A DNA stretch of 64,000 bases from Phocaeicola massiliensis B84634 = Timone 84634 = DSM 17679 = JCM 13223 (GCF_000382445.1 NZ_KB905472.1:1445217-1509216); one strand, 5' to 3'. Positions 17,871 through 27,107 are shown, numbered from the stretch's first letter. Made by a program: numbers and translations. Notes: generated from the sequence alone by a model not told the origin.

Positions 17871-19577
17871 TTATAAACTCAAATGCTCGGCAATAGTGCT
17901 TAATGCATGTACCGGGAAGAATGATAGTGCGGCAACAATAAAAATAACCGCAAATGTCATCACACCGAATGTCACTGTATCGGTTTGCAATGTGCCGGCG
18001 CTTTCGGGAATAAATTTTTTCTTAGCCAGAATACCTGCTATGGCCACTTGACCTACAATCGGGACAAAACGTCCTAATATCAGCACAATACCACAAGAGT
18101 AGTTCCAAAACCATGTGTTATCACCCAGTCCTTCAAAACCGGAACCATTATTGGCGGCACACGAGGTGTATTCATAAAGCATTTCACTCAGACCATGATA
18201 TCCGGGATTGTTCAGCCAGCCACCTTCACTTTCCACAAATGCAGGCGCATGAACAAACAGATAAGCAGCCAATGCCGTACCAACTAAAATGATAAACGGA
18301 TGAAGTAGTGCCACAATGGAAGCAATCTTCATTTCACGTGCTTCTACTTTATGACCAAGGAACTCCGGTGTACGGCCTACCATCAACCCACTGATGAACA
18401 CGGCGATAATAATAAATGTAAAGTAGTTCATCCATCCCACACCTACACCGCCAAACCATGTGTTGATCTGCATGTTCAGCATTTCCATCATACCCGAAAG
18501 CGGCATTGTTGAATCGTGCATACCATTGACAGAACCATTGGAAGTAACCGTAGTAGTAATACTCCACAAAGCAGTGGCGGCCGAGCCCAAACGTATTTCT
18601 TTACCTTCCATCGCGCCATTATCCTGCGCTATCCCCATTTCGTCAATACGTGGATTACCACCCATCTCCTGACTCACATTGATACAAACTCCTACCAGAT
18701 AGGCAAACAGCATGACACCATATATACTATAACCCAATTTTTTACGTTTCAGATAGAAACCGAATGCAAATGCCATCGCCATAGGTATGATAAGGATAGA
18801 CCAACATTCCACCATATTGGCAAAATAGGTAGGGTTCTCCAATGGATGAGAAGAGTTTACACCAAAATAACCACCACCATTAGTACCCAATTGTTTGATA
18901 GGGACAATAGCCGCCGTAGGGCCTTGTGATACATATTGTGTAGCTCCTTCCATGGTGGTCACCTTCATTTTTCCGTCAAAGCCCATCGGAGTTCCTTGCA
19001 CAATCAGGATAAAGCCTACGACCAATGAAAGAGGCAACAGGACACGGGTACAACTTAATACCAAATAGTTCCAGAAATTGCCAATAGTCTGAGTAGTCTT
19101 TGCAGCCAGCGCTTTCATTATACCTGCCATGGCAGCCATACCGGTAGCGGCAGTAATAAACTGAAAGAGCATGATGACGAATAGCTGAGTAAAATAAGTC
19201 AGCCCACTTTCACCGCTATAATGTTGCAAGTTGCAGTTCACCATGAAACTGATACAAGTATTGAATGCCTGATGCGCAGTCTGACCGACATTTCCATCCG
19301 GGTTAAGCGGTAGCACACCTTGTGTAACCAACAGTACCATCCCCCAAAGGAACCAAAATAGATTTACCACCAGCAAGGCTCTCAAAAACTGTTTCCAGTT
19401 CATCTCCTCATTGGGATTGATACCACTCAGTTTGAACATAACCCGTTCAACGGGCTTCATAAAATCCGACCAAGTCTTTTCACCTTTATAAACTTTAGCG
19501 ATATATTTGCCCAAAGGATAGCTGAGCACTACCATTAAGACAATTTGCGCTATAACACCTAAAACTTCAGTATTCAT
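17871..19577 (-). CDS. kdpA: Potassium-transporting ATPase subunit A
   Basis: The 568-aa K+-channel-like subunit has about ten membrane helices and belongs to the SKT family. The selectivity-filter repeats are visible: TNGGGYFGVNSSHP, NCNLQHYSGESG, and SCAANNGSGFEGLG. It forms the ion path of KdpFABC. It starts 26 bp after kdpF. Length is normal. Confidence 0.97.
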   Translation of the reverse strand: MNTEVLGVIAQIVLMVVLSYPLGKYIAKVYKGEKTWSDFMKPVERVMFKLSGINPNEEMNWKQFLRALLVVNLFWFLWGMVLLVTQGVLPLNPDGNVGQTAHQAFNTCISFMVNCNLQHYSGESGLTYFTQLFVIMLFQFITAATGMAAMAGIMKALAAKTTQTIGNFWNYLVLSCTRVLLPLSLVVGFILIVQGTPMGFDGKMKVTTMEGATQYVSQGPTAAIVPIKQLGTNGGGYFGVNSSHPLENPTYFANMVECWSILIIPMAMAFAFGFYLKRKKLGYSIYGVMLFAYLVGVCINVSQEMGGNPRIDEMGIAQDNGAMEGKEIRLGSAATALWSITTTVTSNGSVNGMHDSTMPLSGMMEMLNMQINTWFGGVGVGWMNYFTFIIIAVFISGLMVGRTPEFLGHKVEAREMKIASIVALLHPFIILVGTALAAYLFVHAPAFVESEGGWLNNPGYHGLSEMLYEYTSCAANNGSGFEGLGDNTWFWNYSCGIVLILGRFVPIVGQVAIAGILAKKKFIPESAGTLQTDTVTFGVMTFAVIFIVAALSFFPVHALSTIAEHLSL

Positions 19578-19603
19578 AACTCTTTATTTCTTAACTTACT
19601 TTT

Positions 19604-19684
19604 TTAAAACTTCTCCGGCTTGATGAGAACATACATCATATAGCCGAACATAATCAAACTAACTACAAATAATGCTGTGTACAT
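19604..19684 (-). CDS. kdpF: Potassium-transporting ATPase small subunit F (26 aa)
   Basis: ATG at 19682-19684, stop at 19604-19606. The 26-residue peptide is one transmembrane helix ending YVLIKPEKF, the classical KdpF ending (Y-x-x-x-L-x-x-P-E/ERF). It lies immediately upstream of kdpA, as in other kdp operons. KdpF stabilises the KdpABC complex in the membrane. Confidence 0.85.
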   Translation of the reverse strand: MYTALFVVSLIMFGYMMYVLIKPEKF

Positions 19685-19706
19685 AACTTGTTTCTCCTTT
19701 CTTTTT

Positions 19707-19805
19707 TTAGATCTTCTCGAACCAGTCTATGCATTTAAAGAAAAGCCAAAAGCAAGCTATGCCGCTCAAGGTACAAACTACAAATCCGATTGAAAATAAA
19801 TCCAT
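19707..19805 (-). CDS. Short single-span membrane ORF (32 aa) upstream of kdpF
   Basis: ATG at 19803-19805, stop at 19707-19709, 22 bp before kdpF. It opens MDLFSIGFVV, has one hydrophobic helix containing two Cys and ends with an amphipathic FKCIDWFEKI. It is the first ORF after the sigma-54-type promoter. A Kdp-linked accessory peptide is likely from position, but I recognise no family. Confidence 0.55.
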   Translation of the reverse strand: MDLFSIGFVVCTLSGIACFWLFFKCIDWFEKI

Positions 19806-19850
19806 AATTCCTTTTTTTTAATTAATACTATTGTTAACTGTCACGTTATA

Positions 19851-19866
19851 TGCCAATAGTGTGCCA
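19851..19866 (-). promoter_or_regulatory. Sigma-54-type promoter of the kdp operon
   Basis: The minus strand reads TGGCAC, 5 bp, TGGCA. The GG and GC are at the required 12-base spacing, with one mismatch to TGGCAC-N5-TTGCA. It lies about 46 bp upstream of the first short kdp ORF. A sigma-54 activator gene is located 1.8 kb upstream on the same strand. Confidence 0.6.
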
Positions 19867-20013
19867 AAGAAAAAACATGTAATGTATATACTTGTAAAAC
19901 AGAATAATGCAATAAATCAGGAAGTAAAAGGAGAGGAGTATACCTTTTCAAAATGAAAAGAGATCAATATCAAAACAGGAAGATATTGAATAAAAGATGA
20001 AGGTGTGCCAAAA

Positions 20014-20064
20014 TGAAATGCCCCCCGAAAGTTTTTTATCTGACTTTCGGGAGGCATTTCATTT
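20014..20064 (-). terminator. Strong terminator after the sulfatase gene
   Basis: AAATGCCnCCCGAAAG and its complement form a stem of about 16 bp around a T-rich loop, with T-rich sequence on the outer side. It separates the regulator-sulfatase transcript from kdp. Confidence 0.85.
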
Positions 20065-20082
20065 TTTAATAAGAAAGAGAAT

Positions 20083-21627
20083 TTAATAACGAGTCACTTT
20101 ATCTGTATGTCCTTTCAAATATTCAAAGCGGTTGATTAATTTTCCTAATAATTCAGGGTATTTCTCTGCTAAATTATTTTGCTGGCTAATATCTTCTTTC
20201 AGATTATACAATTTATATCCGTATCCTAAACCGATAAATTCACCATCTTCTTTACTGTATGGATTATAATAAGGAGGAATCAATGCCCAATCACCTTGGC
20301 GGTATGCATAATTAAACATTCCTTCAATAACCAATTCTTTACGCCCTTCTTGACTCTTACCCAAAAAAGCATCTAATGTATTTTCGCTGTCCAATTGATC
20401 AGGATAAGTCTGCCCCAATAATGCGGCGAATGATGCTAACAAATCCATTTGACAAATAAAGGCATCGGAAACCTGCGGTTTTACCTGAGCCGGCCAACGT
20501 AGCATAAACGGAATTCGTGTTCCGCCATCAAACATACTGGTTTTACCACCACGTAACGGACCTGCAATCTTGTGGTCACCTACCAGCTCTTCTGCTTGAT
20601 CTTTGTATCCGTCATCAAGTACCGGACCATTATCGCTAGTAAAAATCACGATAGTATTTTCCGTTAATCCCAACTTATCTAATTCTTTCAAAAACTCACT
20701 TACACACCAGTCTGCTTCCAAAATAGCATCTCCACGAGGCCCCATACCCGATTTCCCTACAAAACGTTCGTTTGGAACACGAGGCACGTGTGGTTGATGA
20801 AGTCCATAATATAAAAAGAATGATTTCTCTTTGTTGATATTTACAAATTGCTTGGCTTTATTCAAGAACAATTCTGCCATCTCTTCGTCTTTCCACTGAG
20901 CAGCTTTTCCTCCCTTCTGAAAACCGATGCGAGGCACTCCATTTACAATAGACCCTGCATGACCTACACTAGGATGCATACGAAGTAGCTCAGGGTTATT
21001 CTTTCCAGTGGGTTCACCAGGAAAATTCTTCCGATAATTTACATAAAGAGGATCATTAGGATCTAGCCCTACGACTTTTCCATTTTCAAGAAAAACACAG
21101 GGCACGCGGTCATTGGTAGCTGCTTGAATAAAGGAATAATCATATCCGATTTCTGCTGCACCGGGACTGACCTCTTTATTCCAATCTACATTTCCGTCTC
21201 CCAATCCGATATGCCATTTACCGACCGAACCTGTAACATAACCTGCCTGCTTCATCAGTTTAGGAAAGGTTATTTTTTGAGTATCAATAATTAAGGCTGC
21301 ATTTCCGGGAAGGATTTTAGCATCGACATTGCTCCAAGGGTATTTACCGGTCATTACCGAATAACGACTGGGAGTAGAAGTTGCTGCTGTACAAAATCCT
21401 TGTGTGAAGCGAATGCCTTCATTGGCAATGCGATCCATTCCGGGAGTTTGGAGGCGATGAGCACCATAACAGCTTAAGTCACCATATCCCAAATCATCGG
21501 CAACTATCAAAATAACATTGGGGTGTTTATCCTTCTGTTCTTGTTGGGGCTGTAAGTTTGCAGTCATCGCAACCGTTGGCGAAAATGCACTTGCCATCAG
21601 GCCTAGAGTGTAACTGAATAATTTCAT
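20083..21627 (-). CDS. Sulfatase, serine-type (arylsulfatase A-like)
   Basis: A 514-aa exported S1-family sulfatase. It has a signal peptide (residues 1 to about 22), the metal-binding PNVILIVADDLGYGDLSCYG, and the modification motif TSTPSRYSVMTGKYP. The modified residue is a serine (S-x-P-x-R), so formylglycine formation requires a radical-SAM maturase (anSME), which is not in this window. It removes sulfate esters, probably from host or dietary glycans, in the periplasm or at the surface. It follows the sigma-54 regulator by 26 bp, an unusual partner. No SusC/SusD pair is near, so the substrate is unknown. Confidence 0.9.
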   Translation of the reverse strand: MKLFSYTLGLMASAFSPTVAMTANLQPQQEQKDKHPNVILIVADDLGYGDLSCYGAHRLQTPGMDRIANEGIRFTQGFCTAATSTPSRYSVMTGKYPWSNVDAKILPGNAALIIDTQKITFPKLMKQAGYVTGSVGKWHIGLGDGNVDWNKEVSPGAAEIGYDYSFIQAATNDRVPCVFLENGKVVGLDPNDPLYVNYRKNFPGEPTGKNNPELLRMHPSVGHAGSIVNGVPRIGFQKGGKAAQWKDEEMAELFLNKAKQFVNINKEKSFFLYYGLHQPHVPRVPNERFVGKSGMGPRGDAILEADWCVSEFLKELDKLGLTENTIVIFTSDNGPVLDDGYKDQAEELVGDHKIAGPLRGGKTSMFDGGTRIPFMLRWPAQVKPQVSDAFICQMDLLASFAALLGQTYPDQLDSENTLDAFLGKSQEGRKELVIEGMFNYAYRQGDWALIPPYYNPYSKEDGEFIGLGYGYKLYNLKEDISQQNNLAEKYPELLGKLINRFEYLKGHTDKVTRY

Positions 21628-21653
21628 ATCATAATAGTTTTAAGTGTTTTTCA

Positions 21654-22997
21654 TTAAAGGCTTATACCGTATTCTTCTATCTTACGATAAAGCGTGGTCA
21701 GGCCTATTTTCAATAAACGCGAGGCTTCAGTCTTATTTCCTTTAGTATATTGCAGAACTTTAGTGATGTGATGTTTTTCCATAGCAGCCAGTTCAAATTC
21801 TGAATAATTTTTGCTAGTAAGCTCTTCTTGCTGGCTGTTTTGTATTTCAATGGGAAGGTCTTGCAAAGTTAATTGTTTATCACAAATAATCATACTGCGC
21901 TCTATCACATTACGCAACTCACGAATATTCCCTCTCCAATCAGCTGCTTTCAAAGCTGTCAAGAACTCCGGAGTCATTCCTTCCACTTGTTTTCCCAGTT
22001 TATTTGAAAAAAGCCGGATAAAAGTTCTCGCTAAGATTTCGATATCTTCTTTACGTTCACGGAGGGGAGGAAGATGTATCTGAAAAACGGAAAGGCGATA
22101 ATAAAGGTCTTCACGGAAATTGCCTTGTTCTATTTCTTTTTTCAAATCACGATTGGTGGCGGAGATAATACGAACATTTACTTTCGTGGGCTTCGTGTCT
22201 CCTATTTTTATATATTCTCCTGATTCAAGCACACGGAGTAATTTAGCTTGCAATTCAAATGCCATTTCACCTATTTCATCTAGAAAGATAGTGCCATTAT
22301 TAGCAACTTCAAATAAACCTTTCTTATCTTTCATCGCTCCGGTAAATGAACCGGCTTTATGGCCGAATATCTCGCTTTCAAGCAAATCTTTACTAAAGGC
22401 GGAACAATTTATCGCCACAAAAGCATTCTCTTTACGAAGGCTATTACGATGGATAGCTTGCGCGAAGACTTCTTTTCCTGTTCCGGTTTCTCCGGTAAGC
22501 AATACTGTGACATCAGTCGCTGCCACTTTCTGGGCTAAAGCGACAGTTTGTTGCATGCAGTTCGACTTACCTTTAATGGTTTCAAAAGAATAGGTATGCG
22601 CTTCTTCCGGTTTTGCTTTTTCTCCTATATTCTTTTTAGCTTGCTCCATGGCGCGACTAACGACAGGAATAATCTTATTGTTATCGTCTCCCTTGGTGAT
22701 ATAGTCGAAAGCCCCGTTCTTAATCGCCTGCACTCCATCAGGAATGTTTCCGTGAGCTGTTAATAAAATGATTTCCAGCTCGGGATAGAGCTTTTTCATA
22801 GTAAGAACCAAATCGACTCCGTGACCATCAGGCAAAAAGACATCACACAATGCCACTTGAGGAGTGTGCAGTTTCAATTGTTTTAAAGTCGATTGGCAAT
22901 CAGTTGCTTGAAAGACCTCATAGCCTTCTAGTTCCATCATCCGTGAAAGGAGTTTTCGTATCTGCGGTTCGTCGTCAATTATCAAAATACTATCCAT
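21654..22997 (-). CDS. NtrC-type sigma-54 activator (response regulator, AAA+, Fis HTH)
   Basis: 447 aa from MDSILIIDDEPQ; the ATG at 23003 is an alternative, and the 23030 start adds an unrelated tail. Domains are a receiver (about 1-115, phospho-acceptor in ALCDVFLPDG), a sigma-54 AAA+ domain (about 140-375: Walker A GETGTGKE, the sigma-54 contact loop as GSFTGA instead of GAFTGA, Walker B TIFLDEIGEM), and a Fis-type HTH at the end (EASRLLKIGLTTLYRKI). It activates sigma-54 promoters when phosphorylated. No histidine kinase is adjacent. It is transcribed toward the sulfatase and kdp and divergently from the betaine transporter genes. Confidence 0.9.
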   Translation of the reverse strand: MDSILIIDDEPQIRKLLSRMMELEGYEVFQATDCQSTLKQLKLHTPQVALCDVFLPDGHGVDLVLTMKKLYPELEIILLTAHGNIPDGVQAIKNGAFDYITKGDDNNKIIPVVSRAMEQAKKNIGEKAKPEEAHTYSFETIKGKSNCMQQTVALAQKVAATDVTVLLTGETGTGKEVFAQAIHRNSLRKENAFVAINCSAFSKDLLESEIFGHKAGSFTGAMKDKKGLFEVANNGTIFLDEIGEMAFELQAKLLRVLESGEYIKIGDTKPTKVNVRIISATNRDLKKEIEQGNFREDLYYRLSVFQIHLPPLRERKEDIEILARTFIRLFSNKLGKQVEGMTPEFLTALKAADWRGNIRELRNVIERSMIICDKQLTLQDLPIEIQNSQQEELTSKNYSEFELAAMEKHHITKVLQYTKGNKTEASRLLKIGLTTLYRKIEEYGISL

Positions 22998-23168
22998 TTC
23001 CATTTTATTTGTTTCACAAAGATAGAACAAAATAGCGTCTCACAAAAGATTATTAAAAAAAATGTCCGATGAACAATTTTATATATTCTTTCGTTAAATA
23101 AAACGGAAGCTACTTCTTTATACCTCTTCACCTGCCCTATTCTTATTAATTTAAACTCTATATAAACA

Positions 23169-24395
23169 ATGAATAAAATAGAAATTAAAAACTTATATCT
23201 TATTTTCGGTTCGGAAAAACAAAAAGCCCTTCGGATGTTGAAAGAAGGAAAAAGTAAAAATGAAATATTAAAAACTACTGATTGCACCATCGCTGTAAAA
23301 GACGCAAATTTAGATATCCATGAAGGCGAGTTCTTTGTTATAATGGGATTGTCGGGCAGTGGAAAATCAACACTGCTTCGTTGCATCAATCGGTTGATAA
23401 AGCCCACGAAAGGACAAATCCTTATCAATGGCAAGAATATTACCACAATGTCTGATAAAGAATTGTTGGATATGCGGCGCCACGAGATTTCTATGGTGTT
23501 TCAAAACTTTGGCTTGCTTCCTCATCGCAGTGTGTTGAGCAACATAGCCTTCGGATTGGAGTTGCAAGGTGTTTCCAAACAGGAACGTGAAAAGCAAGCA
23601 ATGAAAAGCATGGAAATCGTCGGACTGAAAGGTTACCAGAATCAAATGGTGGGACAATTGTCGGGAGGTATGCAGCAACGGGTGGGACTAGCACGTGCAT
23701 TAGCAAATAATCCTGAAGTATTACTTATGGACGAAGCTTTTTCCGCACTCGACCCCTTAATCCGCGTGCAGATGCAGGATGAAATGCTAACCATACAGTC
23801 TAAGATGAAAAAAACGATTATTTTTATTACTCACGATTTGAATGAAGCCATTAAATTGGGAGACCGTATTGCTATCATGAAGGATGGGGAAATAGTGCAA
23901 GTGGGAACTTCTGAAGAAATCCTGACTGAACCTGCTAATGATTATGTAGCACGTTTTGTTGAAAATGTAGACCGAAGTAAGATTATCACGGCAGGAAGCA
24001 TTATGATAACTCGTCCGGCAGTCGCTCGTCTGCGTAAAGAAGGACCTGAAGTCTTGATTCGGAAAATGAAAGAAAGAGATATTACCGTACTTCCGGTGAT
24101 AGATGAAAATGATAAATTGATTGGAGAAATCACATTGGAAGACACTGCTATTCTCCGACATAAAGGGATAAAATCCATCCAAACTGCTGTACTGAGTGAA
24201 GTACATTCCGTTACAGAAGATACTAAAATAGAAGACTTACTTCCATTGATTACCAAAACCAATTCCCCCATCTATGTGGTTAATGAAGAACGTGAATTAA
24301 AAGGATTGGTTCCTCTCTCATCCATTGTAGTAGAGATGACCGGAAAAGATAAAAACGAAATTAACGAACTTATTCAAAACGCAATCGAATTATGA
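23169..24395 (+). CDS. proV: Glycine betaine/proline-type ABC transporter, ATP-binding subunit
   Basis: A 408-aa ATPase of the quaternary-amine uptake family. Walker A is GLSGSGKST, the signature is LSGGMQQRVGLARAL, and Walker B is VLLMDEAFSALDP, with the family N-terminal extension before them. Two CBS domains follow (about 275-400), which in OpuA sense ionic strength. It is cytoplasmic and energises uptake of compatible solutes. The next gene overlaps it by 4 bp (ATGA). OpuAA is an equivalent name. Confidence 0.92.
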   Translation: MNKIEIKNLYLIFGSEKQKALRMLKEGKSKNEILKTTDCTIAVKDANLDIHEGEFFVIMGLSGSGKSTLLRCINRLIKPTKGQILINGKNITTMSDKELLDMRRHEISMVFQNFGLLPHRSVLSNIAFGLELQGVSKQEREKQAMKSMEIVGLKGYQNQMVGQLSGGMQQRVGLARALANNPEVLLMDEAFSALDPLIRVQMQDEMLTIQSKMKKTIIFITHDLNEAIKLGDRIAIMKDGEIVQVGTSEEILTEPANDYVARFVENVDRSKIITAGSIMITRPAVARLRKEGPEVLIRKMKERDITVLPVIDENDKLIGEITLEDTAILRHKGIKSIQTAVLSEVHSVTEDTKIEDLLPLITKTNSPIYVVNEERELKGLVPLSSIVVEMTGKDKNEINELIQNAIEL

Positions 24396-25216
24396 TAAAT
24401 ATCGGAAAATATATAGAAATGGCAATCAATTGGTTGACCGAAAACTTTACACTTTTTTTTGATGCAATTAATGTCGGGATAGGCGGGTTCATTGACGGAT
24501 TTCAAAATGTATTGATGTGGATTCCTTTTTATATAACTATTGTGCTGCTGACTCTTCTTGCTTGGTATAAATCGGGGAAAGGAGTAGGGGTGTTTACCGT
24601 CTTCGGGTTATTACTTATTTGGAGTATGGGATTTTGGAATGAAACGATGCAGACACTGGCATTGGTATTGTCGTCCACCATTATTGCTCTGATTATTGGG
24701 CTTCCTCTCGGAATTTGGAGTGCCAATAGTCAACGATGCGATAAAATTCTGCATCCTATTCTCGACTTGATGCAGACAATGCCTGCTTTTGTTTACCTGA
24801 TTCCCGCTGTCCTCTTTTTGGGATTGGGCACTGTGCCTGGAGCATTTGCAACTATCATCTTTGCTACGCCTCCGGTGGTACGTTTAACTAGTTTGGGCAT
24901 TAAGCAAGTCCCCAAAAACGTAGTCGAGGCATCCCGCTCTTTCGGAGCAACTCCCACACAGCTATTGTTCAAAGTACAATTGCCTTTAGCATTACCCACC
25001 ATCATGACAGGTATCAATCAAACCATCCTGATGTCACTCTCGATGGTGGTAATTGCAGCCATGATTGCGGCTGGCGGTTTGGGAGAAATCGTATTGAAAG
25101 GCATCACACAAATGAAAATCGGTCTAGGATTTGAAGGGGGGATAGCAGTGGTTATTCTTGCCATTATTCTAGACCGCATTACACAAGGATTTGGAAAACA
25201 AAAGAAAGGAAAATAA
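24392..25216 (+). CDS. proW: Glycine betaine/proline-type ABC transporter, permease
   Basis: A 274-aa inner-membrane permease with about seven helices. The EAA loop that docks the ATPase is visible as EASRSFGATPTQLLFKVQLPLALPTIMTG; GLPLGIWSA and LGLGTVPGAFATI are family typical. It overlaps proV by 4 bp, and the binding-protein gene begins 2 bp after it, so the three are translated together. It imports betaine-like osmoprotectants. Confidence 0.92.
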   Translation: MINIGKYIEMAINWLTENFTLFFDAINVGIGGFIDGFQNVLMWIPFYITIVLLTLLAWYKSGKGVGVFTVFGLLLIWSMGFWNETMQTLALVLSSTIIALIIGLPLGIWSANSQRCDKILHPILDLMQTMPAFVYLIPAVLFLGLGTVPGAFATIIFATPPVVRLTSLGIKQVPKNVVEASRSFGATPTQLLFKVQLPLALPTIMTGINQTILMSLSMVVIAAMIAAGGLGEIVLKGITQMKIGLGFEGGIAVVILAIILDRITQGFGKQKKGK

Positions 25217-25218
25217 AC

Positions 25219-26058
25219 ATGAAAAGAATCTTTTATTTTTTATCTTTCCTTTTGCTGCTCACATCGTGCAGCGGAAAGAAGGATAATAAAACAATCAGCA
25301 TAGGATACATAAACTGGGATGATGGCATTGCCCTGACCCATTTGGTGGAAGTGATTTTGGAACAGCAGGGTTATCGGGTGATACTGAAGAATGCCGACCC
25401 TGCACCCATCTATGCTACCATGGCTCGCGGAAAAGTGGATTTGCTGATGGATGCGTGGTTGCCTGCCACACAAGCAGATTATATGAAACAGTATGGCAAG
25501 AATCTGGAAATCCTTGGCGAGATTTATCGGAATGCCCGCATCGGATTGGTAGTACCGGATTATGTATCCATGAATTCCATTGAGCAATTGAATGCCAACC
25601 GTGAGAAATTTAAAGGGGAGATTATCGGCATTGATGCAGGGGCAGGTATTATGCATGCCACCGATTTGGCGATAGAGAAGTATAAGCTCAACTATAAATT
25701 GTTAGAATCAAGCGGTCCTGCCATGACTGCCGTCCTGAAGCGTGCCATTGATGAGCACCAATGGATCGTAGTGACCGGATGGACTCCTCACTGGATGTTT
25801 ACCCGCTTTAAACTTAAATTTCTGGAAGATCCGAAAGGTATTTTCGGAAAGGTGGAAATAATTACTGCCATTGCCCGAAAAGGCTTTGGCAAACAGCATC
25901 CGTTTGTGGCAGAGTTAATAGGTAATATACACATGACCACAGATGAAATCAGTAGTCTGCTGAATGATGTCTCGCAAAATGAATATAATGAGAAAGAAGG
26001 GGCAGAAAAGTGGGTAAAAGAACATCAAAGTTTGGTAGATTCCTGGATACCAAATTAA
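25219..26058 (+). CDS. proX: Glycine betaine-type substrate-binding lipoprotein
   Basis: A 279-aa OpuAC/ProX-like binding protein. A lipoprotein signal peptide ends LLTSC, so the mature protein is probably anchored with Cys17 or near. The body has SIGYINWDDGIALTHLVEV, MDAWLPATQADYM, and the aromatic WTPHWMFTRF region that forms the cation box around quaternary amines. It is the last gene of the transporter operon. Glycine betaine is the likeliest ligand; choline or carnitine cannot be excluded. Confidence 0.9.
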   Translation: MKRIFYFLSFLLLLTSCSGKKDNKTISIGYINWDDGIALTHLVEVILEQQGYRVILKNADPAPIYATMARGKVDLLMDAWLPATQADYMKQYGKNLEILGEIYRNARIGLVVPDYVSMNSIEQLNANREKFKGEIIGIDAGAGIMHATDLAIEKYKLNYKLLESSGPAMTAVLKRAIDEHQWIVVTGWTPHWMFTRFKLKFLEDPKGIFGKVEIITAIARKGFGKQHPFVAELIGNIHMTTDEISSLLNDVSQNEYNEKEGAEKWVKEHQSLVDSWIPN

Positions 26059-26152
26059 TTCTTTTTCGGAGAGATACCAGATACCTTTATTTTAAATAAT
26101 AGCAAGAATATTTTTTTATGCAATCTACATTAGAACGAATTGTTTTTATCTC

Positions 26153-26160
26153 TATCTTTG
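26153..26160 (+). promoter_or_regulatory. -7 box (TATCTTTG) of the DMT transporter gene
   Basis: An exact TAnnTTTG lies 26 bp before the ATG. The -33 box is not conserved. Confidence 0.5.
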
Positions 26161-26186
26161 CATTATTATAAAATATGATATGAAAC

Positions 26187-27107
26187 ATGAATGCAACTAA
26201 ATCGAGATTGATTTTTCATCTTATAGCTATCGTAACTGTAATTATCTGGGGAACGACTTTTGTTTCCACTAAGATTCTCATTCAAAATGGCTTGACTCCT
26301 TCAGAGATATTCTTTTACCGTTTTGTTTTGGCTTATATCTGTATGTGGAGCATCTCCCGCAAGAAGTTTTTTGCCAATAGTATTAAGGATGAGTTTTTAT
26401 TACTTTTAGCCGGACTGTGTGGAGGAACTATATATTTTCTTACTGAAAATACAGCACTGGGTATCACACTTGCTTCCAATGTATCATTAATTGTTTGCAC
26501 GTCACCCATCCTGACAGCTTTCTTATCATATCTTTTTAAAAGAAATGAATCCTTTACGCGACATTTATTTTATGGCTCATTTATGGCATTAATAGGAGTA
26601 GGACTGGTAGTTTTCAATGGTAGTTTTATTCTCAAGATAAATCCATTGGGAGATTTCCTATCATTAATAGCAACTCTAATGTGGGCTTTCTACTGCCTTA
26701 TTATTAAACAGTTAGATAGTCGGTATTCTACAGCATTTATTACTCGAAAAGTCTTTTTTTATGGAATAATGACAATATTGCCTGTTTTTTTATTTCGTCC
26801 ATTGCATTGGGATATTTCCTTGATGCTACAACCTGTCGTTTGGGGTAATCTATTCTTCTTGGGTATCATTGCTTCCATGTTTTGTTTTATCTCTTGGAAT
26901 GCTTGTGTAAAAGAACTGGGTGCGGTACAAAGTACTAGCTACATTTATATCGTTCCACTGGTAACATTACTTACCTCAGCCATAATTATAAATGAGAAGA
27001 TTACTGTAATAGCATTATCCGGTTGTTTCCTTATATTATGTGGCGTATATTTGGCAGAAAGAAAAATATCCTTTACATTTAGTACAAAATCCAAAGTATA
27101 TGAATGA
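26187..27107 (+). CDS. DMT/EamA-family transporter
   Basis: A 306-aa inner-membrane protein with ten predicted helices arranged as two EamA repeats. The first repeat begins VTVIIWGTTFVSTKILI and includes FYRFVLAY; the second begins SLIATLMWAFYCLIIKQL and ends with SYIYIVPLVTLLTSAII. Members export amino acids, nucleosides or drugs; the cargo here is unknown. The stop overlaps the start of the sugar acetyltransferase gene, so the two form an operon. Confidence 0.85.
   Translation: MNATKSRLIFHLIAIVTVIIWGTTFVSTKILIQNGLTPSEIFFYRFVLAYICMWSISRKKFFANSIKDEFLLLLAGLCGGTIYFLTENTALGITLASNVSLIVCTSPILTAFLSYLFKRNESFTRHLFYGSFMALIGVGLVVFNGSFILKINPLGDFLSLIATLMWAFYCLIIKQLDSRYSTAFITRKVFFYGIMTILPVFLFRPLHWDISLMLQPVVWGNLFFLGIIASMFCFISWNACVKELGAVQSTSYIYIVPLVTLLTSAIIINEKITVIALSGCFLILCGVYLAERKISFTFSTKSKVYE

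Noticed and set aside
20001..20016. Second TGGCAC (minus strand) near kdp as a sigma-54 promoter
   Set aside because: The -12 position reads CATCT instead of TTGC, so the essential GC is missing.
23031..23168. Sigma-54 site before the betaine transporter genes
   Set aside because: No TGGCAC-N5-TTGC in either strand of this gap; control of proVWX by the neighbouring activator has no sequence support.
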